A stretch of DNA of 64,000 nt from Mucilaginibacter pankratovii (lineage in GTDB: Bacteria > Bacteroidota > Bacteroidia > Sphingobacteriales > Sphingobacteriaceae), in assembly GCF_014773265.1 (NCBI RefSeq), contig NZ_JACWMY010000001.1:496001-560000 (forward strand). Reading direction: 5' to 3'. Positions 34,957-44,388 of this stretch are shown here, piece by piece. The notes under the pieces are model-generated. The model saw only the letters and a program-made list of their open reading frames with translations. It searched no databases and had not been told where the DNA came from. The number at the start of each line of letters is the position of its first letter. The first letter of the stretch is position 1. The position numbers and the translations under genes were made by a program.

Positions 34957-35944
34957 TTTTACGCTTGCATTTGCAGCATTATTGGTGGCGAATGCCAGTT
35001 TAGCCCAGACCAGGGACAGCCTGGCCAGGCAAGATAGTCTAACACAACGGCTTATCGCCATAGCTGCCAATAAATTTCCGTCAACGAGAACTTTCAACTT
35101 CGAGTTTTCCGGATCCGGAGCTACTAATTTCACCTCTACGCTTAGGGGAGAAGCTTTGCCTGCTGGAAGGATAACCAAGTTTATGCAAGCCAGGGCCAGC
35201 GCGAATATCAATTTCATACAAACCAGAAGCTGGATCGTAGGCGCGTCTTTTAGCTATCGCTTAACATCGCTTACTGCGGCTTTGGATGAGCCGGTATCAG
35301 GCTTAAACAGTGCGTTTGACGGTAATTTTCAGTACCATGCTTCGTCCCTGAACGTAACCAAGATATCGAGATTGTTTAATAAAACGACCGTCTTTACCGG
35401 AACTTTTACCATTGACGGTAGCGAAAAACAATTCGAGCGTAAGCGTGGGTTGGTGACAGCCAGCATGGTCTTGAAATCGAATGCAAAAACACGTTTGACC
35501 GTAGGCTTGCTTGGCAATTTTGATCCAAGCACACAAACACCTATCCTGCCAATTATAGCCTACGAACATCGTTTTGACAACGGGCTGATAGTTGATATTA
35601 CCCTGCCCCGTAATATTTTCATCCGTAAACACGTGTTCCGGAATGGCAGGATAACCCTTGGAACTGAACTTGACCGTACAAGCTTTTACTTATATAATCT
35701 GGATAACACGGGAAAAACGTATGAATTCCGCCAAGTGGATATTAATAACGGTTTAATCTACGAACACCTGCTCTTCAATTACTTTATCCTGACCGCGAAA
35801 GGTGGATTGAAGTTGAACCCTTCAGCAAGGATATTTGACCGGCAGCAATCTTTTAATGATCAAATATTCGAGGCCAAACCAGCTGCTTCCCCCTATTTCA
35901 ATATTGGCCTATCGTTCAACCCTTTTGCCAGAAAAAGACGGTAG
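34940..35944 (+). CDS. Outer-membrane beta-barrel-like protein, uncharacterised
   Basis: From ATG 34940 the product is 334 residues with a clear signal peptide (ending ANASLAQ). The mature protein alternates aromatic and polar residues (TRTFNFEFSGSGATNF, SWIVGASFSYRL) and ends in FNIGLSFNPFA, as in outer-membrane barrels. No named family is recognised. It lies between the unknown first gene and tolC in the efflux operon, with a 42-base gap to tolC. It could be an extra outer-membrane component or a sensor of envelope state. Confidence 0.65.
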   Translation: MKIKINFTLAFAALLVANASLAQTRDSLARQDSLTQRLIAIAANKFPSTRTFNFEFSGSGATNFTSTLRGEALPAGRITKFMQARASANINFIQTRSWIVGASFSYRLTSLTAALDEPVSGLNSAFDGNFQYHASSLNVTKISRLFNKTTVFTGTFTIDGSEKQFERKRGLVTASMVLKSNAKTRLTVGLLGNFDPSTQTPILPIIAYEHRFDNGLIVDITLPRNIFIRKHVFRNGRITLGTELDRTSFYLYNLDNTGKTYEFRQVDINNGLIYEHLLFNYFILTAKGGLKLNPSARIFDRQQSFNDQIFEAKPAASPYFNIGLSFNPFARKRR

Positions 35945-35986
35945 GCATTAATCAAAACACCAGCGGCAGGATTAACCCGTTGTACC

Positions 35987-37342
35987 ATGAACAAAAATAT
36001 CATATTTCTATTACTCGCATTTCTACCTTGCCGGTTAGCCGCCCAGTCCTCCTGGTCGCTTAAAACCTGCATTGACTATGGGTTAAAGAATAACCGGAGT
36101 AACGCCATATACGCCAATGAAAAGAAAATGGCTGATGCCAAAGCCAAAGAGGCATTAGCCGCTTATCTGCCCAGCATCGGCGTGAACAGTACGCTGGACG
36201 ATAACTTAAAGGTTCAGGTATCGGTCATCCCTGCCGGGATCTTCGGTCCAAACGACCTGCGTGTTGCTTTTACCAAGAAGTTTAACACCAACCATGTGGC
36301 ACGCGTTGATCAAACCATTTATGATCAGTCATTGCTTACCGGTTTAAAAGCGAACAAATACAATGTTCAGCAAGCAGATCTGAACCAACGCCAGAACGAC
36401 GAAACCATTATTTATAATATCAGTACGGCTTATTCGCAGATATTCGTTTACCGGGAGCAACTCAACCTGTTAAAAGCCAACCAGGAAACCTACAAGGGTC
36501 AAATGGAAATTATCTCCTTTCAGGTAAAAAAGGGTACGGCTCTGCAAAAGGATGCGGATAAAGTGACTGTTGACTATAATAACGCCCAATCACAGATTCA
36601 GGTGGCCGAGAGCAACCTTACCCTTGCCGAAAATCAGCTCAAGTATGAGATGGGTTACCCTATCAACGATACACTGACCATTGACAGTACAACTTCCGGC
36701 GATGTGTTTATGCCTGTTACCTCGACGTTTGCCATTAACAGTCCATTTACGGCAGATAACCGTACCGACTACCGCATTTCGCAGGTAAATGCCAAACTGC
36801 TGGAGATTGACGAAAGCCGGATCAAGGCGGGTGCTCTCCCTAAACTGACCGCTTATGCACAATATGGTTTCATCGGTTTCGGCGATCGGCTTGGGCCAGC
36901 CTTTTCCGGTATGTCACCCTATTCGGCGATCGGCCTTAAACTGAACATCCCGCTATTTGATTTCTTTAAGCGTAATGCCCAATATAGCCAGGCTAAATAT
37001 AAACGCCTGAACGCGCAGGAGAACTTGAAGCTGGATGATGACAAATACCAGCTGGATTACGAGAACGCGCGAACCAAAGTACTTAAAGAACAAAGCAATG
37101 TAGAAAACAACCGCCGTAATATAGCGCTGGCCCAATCGGTACTCAGTACCACCGACCTGCAATTACAGAAAGGGATCACCAACCTTACCGATTGGCTGAA
37201 CGCGCAAAACTCATTAAAAGAAGCACAAAATAATTACCTCAACTCGCTGTACGCCTTCTTCCAGGCCCGTATCGACCTTGAAAAAGCTGGCGGCACCTTA
37301 AAAACCTTTTACAGCGGCTTATCATCAGCACATGAAAACTAA
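35987..37342 (+). CDS. TolC-family outer-membrane efflux channel
   Basis: The 451-residue protein has a signal peptide (ending RLAAQ) and a double OEP repeat rich in helices (SLKTCIDYGLKNNRSNAIYA at the start, NLTDWLNAQNSLKEAQNNY near the end). It forms the trimeric exit duct for the RND pump encoded downstream. The stop lies 11 bases inside the adaptor gene (37332-37342), showing coupling. Length and motifs are normal for Bacteroidota TolC proteins. Confidence 0.93.
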   Translation: MNKNIIFLLLAFLPCRLAAQSSWSLKTCIDYGLKNNRSNAIYANEKKMADAKAKEALAAYLPSIGVNSTLDDNLKVQVSVIPAGIFGPNDLRVAFTKKFNTNHVARVDQTIYDQSLLTGLKANKYNVQQADLNQRQNDETIIYNISTAYSQIFVYREQLNLLKANQETYKGQMEIISFQVKKGTALQKDADKVTVDYNNAQSQIQVAESNLTLAENQLKYEMGYPINDTLTIDSTTSGDVFMPVTSTFAINSPFTADNRTDYRISQVNAKLLEIDESRIKAGALPKLTAYAQYGFIGFGDRLGPAFSGMSPYSAIGLKLNIPLFDFFKRNAQYSQAKYKRLNAQENLKLDDDKYQLDYENARTKVLKEQSNVENNRRNIALAQSVLSTTDLQLQKGITNLTDWLNAQNSLKEAQNNYLNSLYAFFQARIDLEKAGGTLKTFYSGLSSAHEN

Positions 37343-38390
37343 ATATATTGTACTTATAGCCCTTTTAGCGATAGTAGCGCTGATTGTATTCCGGCTTACA
37401 TCCAACAAGCAGAAACTGGATGAAAAGAACAAGCCGGTGCCGGTCAGCGCGGTCCGCATTCCGGTTAAGGCAGCTCCCGCCAAAGAACAGTTGCTGGAGA
37501 TCAGTATCGTAAAAACGGGAAACCTGGCGCCTTTTAAAGAAGCCAAAGCCCTTGCCAAAACCGGCGGCACCTTATTGCGGGTACGATTTAAACTGGGCGA
37601 CCAGGTTAACGAAGGACAGGTTCTGGCCATGACCGATACCCGGAGCCAGCAGCTGGAGTTACAAAAAGCGGAAACCAGTGTAGCCAAACTGCGTAACGAC
37701 CTGAACACTTATACCGAGCTGCTACAGGGGAAGGCCGCGACACAGGAACAGGTAAACAATATCCGTCAGGATTATTCAAATGCCGTGAACCAGGCCAGCC
37801 AGGCGCGCAAGAATCTGGCTGACGCTGCTATCCGGGCACCCACCAGCGGTATTATAGCTGCCAGGCCGGTTGAGGAAGGCGTTTTTGTAAACGCAGGTGC
37901 GGAGATAGCCACCATCGTCAACCTGTCCAAAGCCAAGGTGCAGGTTAACCTAACGGAGACTGAAGTTTATCAGATCGTACAGGGGCAGAAAGTTAAAATA
38001 ACCACCGACGTTTACCCGGGGAAGGTGTTCACCGGCACGGTAACTTTTATCAGTCCGCAGGCGGATCAGACCCATAATTACCTGGTAGAAATACAGATCG
38101 ATAACACACAAAAAGCCATACTGCGTTCCGGAACTTTTGTTTATGCCGATTTCTCTGAAAAGACATCCAAACGGGTGCTGGTCATCCCGCGTGAGGCACT
38201 GACGGAAAGTATTAAGAATGCCTCGGTTTATGTAGTTGAAAATGGCATTGCCAGGCAGAAAAGCATTCAAACGGGAGCCGAAATGGAGGGTATGATCACG
38301 GTGACCGGCGGCCTGAAAGCCGGTGATCAGGTAGTAACATCTGGCCAGATCAATTTGAAAGATGGCACGCCAGTGAATATTTCCAAATAA
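37332..38390 (+). CDS. RND periplasmic adaptor (membrane-fusion protein)
   Basis: The 352-residue protein has an N-terminal membrane anchor (IVLIALLAIVALIVF). The lipoyl half-motif LLRVRFKLGDQVNEGQVLA precedes a short coiled coil (about 100-160). The second half-motif AAIRAPTSGIIAARPVEEG, a beta barrel and the membrane-proximal domain follow. It links the inner-membrane pump to TolC. It overlaps tolC at its start and is followed by a small membrane ORF and the pump gene. The absence of a lipobox contrasts with the metal adaptor CzcB in this window. Confidence 0.93.
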   Translation: MKTKYIVLIALLAIVALIVFRLTSNKQKLDEKNKPVPVSAVRIPVKAAPAKEQLLEISIVKTGNLAPFKEAKALAKTGGTLLRVRFKLGDQVNEGQVLAMTDTRSQQLELQKAETSVAKLRNDLNTYTELLQGKAATQEQVNNIRQDYSNAVNQASQARKNLADAAIRAPTSGIIAARPVEEGVFVNAGAEIATIVNLSKAKVQVNLTETEVYQIVQGQKVKITTDVYPGKVFTGTVTFISPQADQTHNYLVEIQIDNTQKAILRSGTFVYADFSEKTSKRVLVIPREALTESIKNASVYVVENGIARQKSIQTGAEMEGMITVTGGLKAGDQVVTSGQINLKDGTPVNISK

Positions 38391-38398
38391 TTACTGGT

Positions 38399-38563
38399 AT
38401 GACGGGAAATGATCAACAAGGCAGGCCATCCCGGTCGACTATTATTGTTGGCATCATTATGCTGCTGCTGATCGTTTTACAAACCTATTTAAAAATAAAG
38501 ATCCTACGATCGATTTTACAAACTAAAACACCGGTACATGTCAATAGCAGAGATTGCCGTTAA
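38399..38563 (+). CDS. Small single-span membrane protein overlapping the RND pump gene
   Basis: A 54-codon frame from ATG 38399 to TAA 38561-38563 fills the gap after the adaptor gene and overlaps the pump start by 26 bases. It encodes a charged N-terminus (MTGNDQQGRPSRS), one hydrophobic helix (about 14-30, IIVGIIMLLLIVLQTYL) and a basic tail. Without it the 147-base gap between adaptor and pump would be unusually long for this tight operon. It could be a small accessory subunit of the pump, in the way AcrZ serves AcrB. No sequence similarity to AcrZ is claimed. No strong ribosome-binding site is seen. Confidence 0.45.
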   Translation: MTGNDQQGRPSRSTIIVGIIMLLLIVLQTYLKIKILRSILQTKTPVHVNSRDCR

Positions 38564-41500
38564 ACGGCCCTTATTTATCATCGTTATCTTTACCGTACTC
38601 TTCCTGTTCGGCGCGCTGAGCTATTCCAAACTCAACTATAAACTCCTGCCCAATATCGAGTTAGCCACCGTCTCTGTAAGTACCGTGTACCCGGGTGCCT
38701 CGGCAGCCGAGGTCGAAACTTCCGTAACCAAAAAACTGGAAGATGCTTTCGCCTCAGTAGAAGGCCTGGATAAGATCAGTTCAACCTCGCAGGAAGGCGT
38801 GTCGCAGATTTCCGTTCAGCTAAAAAGCGGAACAGATGTGGACCAGGCCGAGCGAGACATTCAGCGGAAGGCCGATCAGGCTCAAAATGACCTGCCGGAT
38901 GATATTGACCGCCCAATAGTCAATAAGATCAACCTCGAGGAAACCCCCGTTATTCGTACAGGTGTCACTTCAACGCTTGCGCCCAAAGCATTATATGACC
39001 TGGTAGATCATGACTTTCGCCCCATGCTTCAGAATGTGAGCGGTGTAGGACAAATCAACATTATTGGCGGCGACGAGCGGGAGATACAGGTGAATATTGA
39101 TCAGGGAAAATTAAGGGCTTACGGGTTGGGCATCACCCAGGTAAGTGATGCGATCAATAACGCGAATAAATCCTTCCCTGCGGGCAGGATTGAAACCCAG
39201 AGTCAGCAGGTATCTATTCAGTTTGATGCCAATGTAGCCTCCGTCAGCCAGATCCGTGACCTCATTGTGAAACAACAACCGGGTGGTGGCAGTATCTATC
39301 TGAAGGATATTGCCGAGGTGGTTGACGCGACGGCAAAAGTAACGGCCATTAATCACATCAACGGTTTACCATCCGTTGGTATACAGGTGATCAAACAGAC
39401 AGATGCCAATGCGGTGAATGTCAGTAAAGGTGTAAAAGCGATGTTCAGCCGGTTGGAAAGCCAGTATAAGGCCCAAGGTATTCGCTTTACGGTATCGAGC
39501 GATCAGTCCACCTATACGCTTCGCTCGGCCAACGCGGTACTGGAAGACCTTGGCCTGGCCGTTGTGATTGTGGGGGTGGTGATGTTAGCCTTTCTGCACA
39601 GCTTCCGCAGTTCCATGTTTGTGATGATAGCGCTGCCTTCCTCCATCATTCCAACCTTTATCGCGATGTATTTCCTGGGTTTCTCCCTCAACCTGATGAC
39701 GTTGATGGCCATGTCGCTGGTAGTCGGTATCCTGGTCGATGACTCCATTGTCGTGCTGGAGAATATTTACCGGCACCTGGAGATGGGATCTGAACGCCGG
39801 AAGGCCGCGCTGGATGGTCGCAACGAGATCGGTTTTACAGCGATGGCAATCACGCTGGTGGACGTTGTGGTGTTCCTGCCGCTGGCATTGTCGGGCGGTA
39901 TGATCGGTTCTATACTGCGGGAGTTCTCCCTGGTGGTGGTAATTTCCACGCTCATGAGCCTGTTTGTGTCATTCACAGTAACGCCATTGCTGGCCAGCCG
40001 CTTCGGCAGGCTGGAGCACCTGACGAAAATCACCCTATGGGGCCGTATAAACCTGGGCTTCGAGCATGTGATTGACATCGTGAAACAAAGCTATGGTAAG
40101 ATGCTGGAGGTGATGCTGCACAAAAAACGCTGGTTGCTGTCGGGGGTAATTGTACTCATCATCGGCTCGCTTATGCTGGTCGGCAAAGGCTTTATCGGCG
40201 CGTCATTTATTCCGTCGAGTGACCAGGGCGAATTACTGATCAATCTTGAACTCGAACCGGCAGCGTCCATCTATCAGACCAACATGGTAACACAACGGGT
40301 AGAAAAAATGATCATGGCACAGCCTGAGGTTGAAAAGGTTTTTTCCAGTATCGGGTTTGTGAGCGGCGGTGTAGTAGGTACCGGTAATAACGCGAACAGG
40401 GCTGAGCTCACAGTGAGCCTGAAAGACCGCAAAGAGCGCAGTATGACTGCCGATGAGTTCGGTATCATCATGCAGCAAAAACTGAGCGCTGCAATTGCCG
40501 GTGTTAAAGTGACCGCATCATCAACCTCCATCACCGGTAACGCCAGTTCCGCGCCTATACAGATCGCTATCAAAGGAGTAGACCGGGAAGCCGTGCGAAG
40601 TGTGGCCGAGCAGTACCGGAACATGGTGGCAACCATACCCGGAACCAAGTTCGTACAGCTTTCGGTCAAAGACAGAAAGCCGCAGGTGGAGGTGAAGTTG
40701 AACCGTGATAAAATGACCTTGCTTGGCATCAACGCCAGCCAGGTTGGTGGCGCTTTACAGAATGCCTTCAGTGGCAACAGTAAGAGCAAGTTCAAACAAT
40801 CTGGCAATGAGTATGACATTCTGATCAGCCTGGATCGTTTTGACCGGTCTAATATTAACGATCTGAGAAATCTTTCTTTCATCAATAATGACGGCCAGGC
40901 TTTTGTGCTGAGCCAGTTTGCTGAAGTCAGGGACGGCTTGGGTGAAAGTGTTTTACAGCGAAGCGACCGGATGGGTTCCATTACGGTCAACGCCAATGTT
41001 GCCGGCCGGCCAACCGGCACGGTCGCCAGTGAGATCAAAATAAAAGCGGCAAAAATCAAGCTTCCCGAAGGGATCGCCGTGGAGTATCTTGGTGATGTAA
41101 AGAACCAGGCAGATGCCTTTGGCAGCCTGGGGCTCGCGCTCATTATTGCTATTGTCCTGGTTTACCTCATTATGGTTGCGCTCTATGAAAGTGTGATCTA
41201 TCCCTTTGTGGTATTATTCTCTATACCGGTGGCCTTGATCGGCGCTTTGCTGGCCCTGGCGCTTGCCATGGAAACGCTGAACATTTTTTCGATCATCGGG
41301 GTGATCATGCTATTGGGCCTGGTGTCTAAAAATGCTATCCTGATCGTTGATTTTACCAACCAGCTTAAAGCGGAAGGACGGAGTGTTAAAGAGGCATTGA
41401 TCGAAGCGGGTAAAGAGCGTTTACGGCCGATCCTGATGACCACGCTGGCCATGATCTTTGGTATGCTCCCTATTGCTATTGCCAGTGGTGCGGGTTCTGA

Positions 41501-41636
41501 GATCAAGAACGGTATGGCCTGGGTGATCGTCGGCGGATTGACCAGTTCTATGATCCTGACGCTGTTTGTTGTTCCGGTGATGTACCTGATCATTGATAAA
41601 CTGGCTATAAAATTTCGGAAAAAACAAACGATATAA
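38538..41636 (+). CDS. RND multidrug efflux permease, AcrB/MexB-like (HAE1)
   Basis: The 1032-residue inner-membrane pump starts MSIAEIAVKRPLFIIVIF. Helix four carries the proton-relay pair in VVGILVDDSIVVLENI, and the second half repeats the fold (LGLVSKNAILIVDFTNQL). Length and motifs fit the hydrophobe/amphiphile efflux family rather than the metal HME group. The export route is adaptor to TolC, both encoded just upstream. Expression is probably under the divergent LytS/LytTR system. The substrate is unknown. Confidence 0.95.
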   Translation: MSIAEIAVKRPLFIIVIFTVLFLFGALSYSKLNYKLLPNIELATVSVSTVYPGASAAEVETSVTKKLEDAFASVEGLDKISSTSQEGVSQISVQLKSGTDVDQAERDIQRKADQAQNDLPDDIDRPIVNKINLEETPVIRTGVTSTLAPKALYDLVDHDFRPMLQNVSGVGQINIIGGDEREIQVNIDQGKLRAYGLGITQVSDAINNANKSFPAGRIETQSQQVSIQFDANVASVSQIRDLIVKQQPGGGSIYLKDIAEVVDATAKVTAINHINGLPSVGIQVIKQTDANAVNVSKGVKAMFSRLESQYKAQGIRFTVSSDQSTYTLRSANAVLEDLGLAVVIVGVVMLAFLHSFRSSMFVMIALPSSIIPTFIAMYFLGFSLNLMTLMAMSLVVGILVDDSIVVLENIYRHLEMGSERRKAALDGRNEIGFTAMAITLVDVVVFLPLALSGGMIGSILREFSLVVVISTLMSLFVSFTVTPLLASRFGRLEHLTKITLWGRINLGFEHVIDIVKQSYGKMLEVMLHKKRWLLSGVIVLIIGSLMLVGKGFIGASFIPSSDQGELLINLELEPAASIYQTNMVTQRVEKMIMAQPEVEKVFSSIGFVSGGVVGTGNNANRAELTVSLKDRKERSMTADEFGIIMQQKLSAAIAGVKVTASSTSITGNASSAPIQIAIKGVDREAVRSVAEQYRNMVATIPGTKFVQLSVKDRKPQVEVKLNRDKMTLLGINASQVGGALQNAFSGNSKSKFKQSGNEYDILISLDRFDRSNINDLRNLSFINNDGQAFVLSQFAEVRDGLGESVLQRSDRMGSITVNANVAGRPTGTVASEIKIKAAKIKLPEGIAVEYLGDVKNQADAFGSLGLALIIAIVLVYLIMVALYESVIYPFVVLFSIPVALIGALLALALAMETLNIFSIIGVIMLLGLVSKNAILIVDFTNQLKAEGRSVKEALIEAGKERLRPILMTTLAMIFGMLPIAIASGAGSEIKNGMAWVIVGGLTSSMILTLFVVPVMYLIIDKLAIKFRKKQTI

Positions 41637-42218
41637 TTTTGGCCGGTCAGTTGAGTCTACAATGGTCGATTGAAAGCTAATAAGCGCTCCTGAAGGTGAC
41701 TGTTTTCCATCAGCACCTGTAAATTCGTTTGAATCTGAGCGATGCTTGGTAAAGAGAATCTGGTTGTTGCGTCTGAACTGAAAAACGACCGCATCATTAG
41801 CGCATTCTCCCCCACTAATCCTTTACAGATGATAGCTGTAGAGGTTCGCCACCGGATGATTTCGGGGAGAACTGCAAGCGTGAATATTGCCCTTTCCTAC
41901 TACTTTGTCGATTCTCGGATACCCTTCAATAGAAAGTTGAATTTCATTTAATCTCGGATTTCGATAATATATACTCCGTTTGTGATAGCGCTTGCGCGGG
42001 AATAATGTGTTCATAATCAGAGAATCTAAAAGTAACCAGCTGGTAAACCAAACTGTTACAACAGTTTTCCTTCAATCTCTGCCATCGGCAGATTCTCTGG
42101 ATAGGCTGCTCTATCTTAACATAGCTCAAGCGTATTTCTTACCATAGATCAAATAGAAGCTGCGCGATTAGCCCCAACTTTGTCATGTTAATTAAAGAAC
42201 AAAGTAAAAATAAAAAAC
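41637..42218. other. Intergenic stretch, no intact gene
   Basis: No intact gene is recognised. On the minus strand a frame from about 41829 to 41662 reads protein-like text such as QIQTNLQVLMENSHLQERLL before a TAG, and another frame ends SSGGEPLQLSSVKD. These could be remnants of a decayed gene. ACTGTTACAACAGT (42051-42064) is a 6-base dyad around AC. CAACTTTG at 42175-42182 is a plausible -7 element for the gene at 42219. Confidence 0.35.
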
Positions 42219-42782
42219 ATGAAAACGTTATCAAAGGCTACAGTGATACTATTATTAATAGTGAGCACAATGGGTTTAGGTGTAAAAGCACAATCTAAAC
42301 AGGAAATCGCAAAGATGCAGCAACAGTTAAAACAACTGACAGCAGCAGACAAATTAGTTCAACAACATTTAAAAACATTTGACACGTTAGATTATACCGT
42401 ATTCAGCGGCCAGCAATGGGCCCGCTTTCACGAAAGCCATGGTAAGGATATTAAAGTATTCTGGCCGGATGGTCACATCACAACTGGTTTGACTAAACAT
42501 GTTGACGATATGAAAGCATTATTTGTTTATGCGCCTGATACTCGCATCAAACAGCACCCTATTCGCTTCGGCTCTGGAAATTTTACGGCTGTTACCGGTG
42601 TTTTCGAAGGTACTTTTACTAAACCTATGCCTATAGGCAATGGAAAATTCATCCAGCCGACCGGCAAAAAATTCAATATACCAATGGCAACCATCGGCAT
42701 CTGGAAAGATGGTGTAATGACTGAAGAACATTTATTCTGGGATAACAAGGCTTACCTTGACCAAATTGGTTTAGGCAAGTAA
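42219..42782 (+). CDS. Exported SnoaL/ester-cyclase-like (NTF2 fold) protein
   Basis: The 187-residue protein has a signal peptide (ending GVKAQ), then a helical lead and a SnoaL-type segment. That segment includes HGKDIKVFWPDGHITTGL, HPIRFGSGNFTAVTGVFEGTF, and IPMATIGIWKDGVMTEEHLFWD. The NTF2-like fold binds small hydrophobic molecules, and the conserved His/Asp pairs resemble those of polyketide-cyclase-like proteins. Catalysis is not assured. It is 57 bases before the dioxygenase-like gene, with a hairpin between, and probably shares an oxidative or aromatic stress theme with its neighbours. Confidence 0.75.
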   Translation: MKTLSKATVILLLIVSTMGLGVKAQSKQEIAKMQQQLKQLTAADKLVQQHLKTFDTLDYTVFSGQQWARFHESHGKDIKVFWPDGHITTGLTKHVDDMKALFVYAPDTRIKQHPIRFGSGNFTAVTGVFEGTFTKPMPIGNGKFIQPTGKKFNIPMATIGIWKDGVMTEEHLFWDNKAYLDQIGLGK

Positions 42783-42796
42783 TCAAATATAATATT

Positions 42797-42823
42797 GCAG
42801 GCATACTTTGAAAGTATGCCTGC
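42797..42823 (+). terminator. Perfect hairpin after the SnoaL-like gene
   Basis: GCAGGCATACTTT and AAAGTATGCCTGC form a 13-base inverted repeat around a single G. No T-tract follows, so it may stabilise the upstream message or attenuate readthrough into the next gene rather than act as a classical terminator. Confidence 0.6.
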
Positions 42824-42839
42824 TTAAAGGATAAAAAAA

Positions 42840-43664
42840 ATGAAACTGCAGGAACTGGCCAATATCGCCGGAAATTTCCCGGTTAGGGAAAAAACGATGC
42901 CAATGTTGTTTATCGGGCACGGCCATCCCATGAATGCTTTGTGGGATAATGATTTTACGCAAACGCTTACGAAACTTGGTAAAAATATGGATAAACCCAG
43001 TGCGGTATTGGTTATATCAGCGCATTGGGAAACTATTGGGACGTATGTCAGCGTCAACCCCAAACCACGCACGATCCATGACTTTGGCGGTTTCTCAAAG
43101 GAGTTATTTGATGTGAGATACGAACCAAAGGGCCATCCCGAACTGGCCCGTGAATTAAAGTCAATGGTTTCGATTACTGATGTAATCGAAGATCACGATA
43201 TGGGCCTTGACCACGGCGCATGGACAGTTTTAAAATTTATCTGGCCCGATGCCGATGTGCCGGTATTTGAAATGAGCATGGATTATTCGAAGCCAGCGGC
43301 ATTCCATTATCAATTGGGCGAACAGTTGAAGGAATTGCGCCGCAAGGGTGTACTCATTCTTTGCAGCGGCAACATCGTGCATAACCTTAGAATGATCGAC
43401 TGGCGGGATATTGATGCCAAACCTTATGATTGGAATCTGGAATTTGACCAATTTGTAAAGAATCAGTTAGAAAACCGGAATTTCGAGGCATTAATCAATT
43501 ATGAAAAAGCAGGAGCAGCTGCGCGTTTGTCTATCCCAACTAATGACCACTACCTGCCGCTGATGTATGCGCTGGGATTGATCGAAAAAAACGAGGCTAT
43601 CAAACACATTTATGAAGGCTATCAGTTTGGCAGTTTAAGCATGCGCTGTTTTCAGGCCGGGTAA
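42840..43664 (+). CDS. ygiD: 4,5-DOPA extradiol dioxygenase-like protein (YgiD/LigB family)
   Basis: The 274-residue enzyme belongs to the class III extradiol dioxygenase (LigB) family. It shows MLFIGHGHPMNALWDNDF, VISAHWET, FGGFSKELFDVRY and DHGAWTVLKFIWPDADVPV. The His residues of GHGHP, SAHW and DHGAW are the usual metal ligands. The family opens catechol rings with molecular oxygen. The biological substrate is unknown, and DOPA is only the test substrate of relatives. It is cytoplasmic, the second gene in a run of four plus-strand genes (SnoaL-like, YgiD, esterase, Crp/Fnr). Confidence 0.88.
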   Translation: MKLQELANIAGNFPVREKTMPMLFIGHGHPMNALWDNDFTQTLTKLGKNMDKPSAVLVISAHWETIGTYVSVNPKPRTIHDFGGFSKELFDVRYEPKGHPELARELKSMVSITDVIEDHDMGLDHGAWTVLKFIWPDADVPVFEMSMDYSKPAAFHYQLGEQLKELRRKGVLILCSGNIVHNLRMIDWRDIDAKPYDWNLEFDQFVKNQLENRNFEALINYEKAGAAARLSIPTNDHYLPLMYALGLIEKNEAIKHIYEGYQFGSLSMRCFQAG

Positions 43665-43686
43665 TTATTATTAAGAAAATATTTAA

Positions 43687-44367
43687 ATGGAAAATAAAAC
43701 GAACGCCTTGAAGGGGGAAGAGCTGATGCTCGTATATAAAGTACATCAACCAGTAAGGTCACAAAAAAAACCGGGTTTGATCCTGCTATTGCATGGCATC
43801 GGTAGTAATGAAGAAGACCTTTTCAGGTTAGCTAATAGATTCCCACCTGATTTTGTTATCGTTTCGGCCAGAGCGCCATATACGATCTCGAACGGTAAAT
43901 ACACTTGGTTTGAATTAGGCTTCAACAATGGAGAGCGGGTAATCAACGCAGAACAAGCTGAAAAGAGCCGCCTGGTGATCAATACATTTATCAGCCAATT
44001 GATCGACAAATATGATCTTGATTCAAAAAAGGTCTTTTTAGGTGGTTTCAGCCAGGGCGGGATCATGTCTTATAGTGTCGGACTCACTTTCCCTAAAAAA
44101 TTAGCAGGTATATTTATTTTGAGCAGCAGATTGCTGCCAGAGGTCAAGCCTTTGATCAGATCAAAAGAGGAGCTCCAAAGTTTGCCCATTTTTATCGCAC
44201 ATGGCAAAAATGATCCTGTTTTGCCTTTGGCTTACGCGCATGACGCCCTTGCCTACTTAAAACCGATGACCAATAATATCACCTACAACGAGTACGATAT
44301 GGTGCATACCCTGGGTGACAAAGAACTTGGAGACCTGGTTGATTGGATATTATTAAAAAGTCTTTAA
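43687..44367 (+). CDS. Phospholipase/carboxylesterase-type alpha/beta hydrolase
   Basis: The 226-residue serine hydrolase shows LILLLHGIGSNEEDL (oxyanion region), the nucleophile elbow GFSQGG, Asp in GKNDPVLP and His in MVHTLG. This is the arrangement of the YpfH/EstB-like carboxylesterase family. It is cytoplasmic and acts on short or aryl esters in relatives; its substrate is not predictable. It starts 23 bases after ygiD and is followed by a Crp/Fnr gene after 21 bases, so a common operon is likely. Confidence 0.85.
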   Translation: MENKTNALKGEELMLVYKVHQPVRSQKKPGLILLLHGIGSNEEDLFRLANRFPPDFVIVSARAPYTISNGKYTWFELGFNNGERVINAEQAEKSRLVINTFISQLIDKYDLDSKKVFLGGFSQGGIMSYSVGLTFPKKLAGIFILSSRLLPEVKPLIRSKEELQSLPIFIAHGKNDPVLPLAYAHDALAYLKPMTNNITYNEYDMVHTLGDKELGDLVDWILLKSL

Positions 44368-44388
44368 ATTGCGATGTAATTTATCCGC

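Noticed and set aside
40274..41143. Long minus-strand frame of 289 codons inside the RND pump gene
   Set aside because: It is antisense to a fully conserved pump and has serine/leucine-rich text without domain features.
41742..42014. Short frames on both strands after the RND pump gene
   Set aside because: They contradict one another, match no family and are at best remnants.
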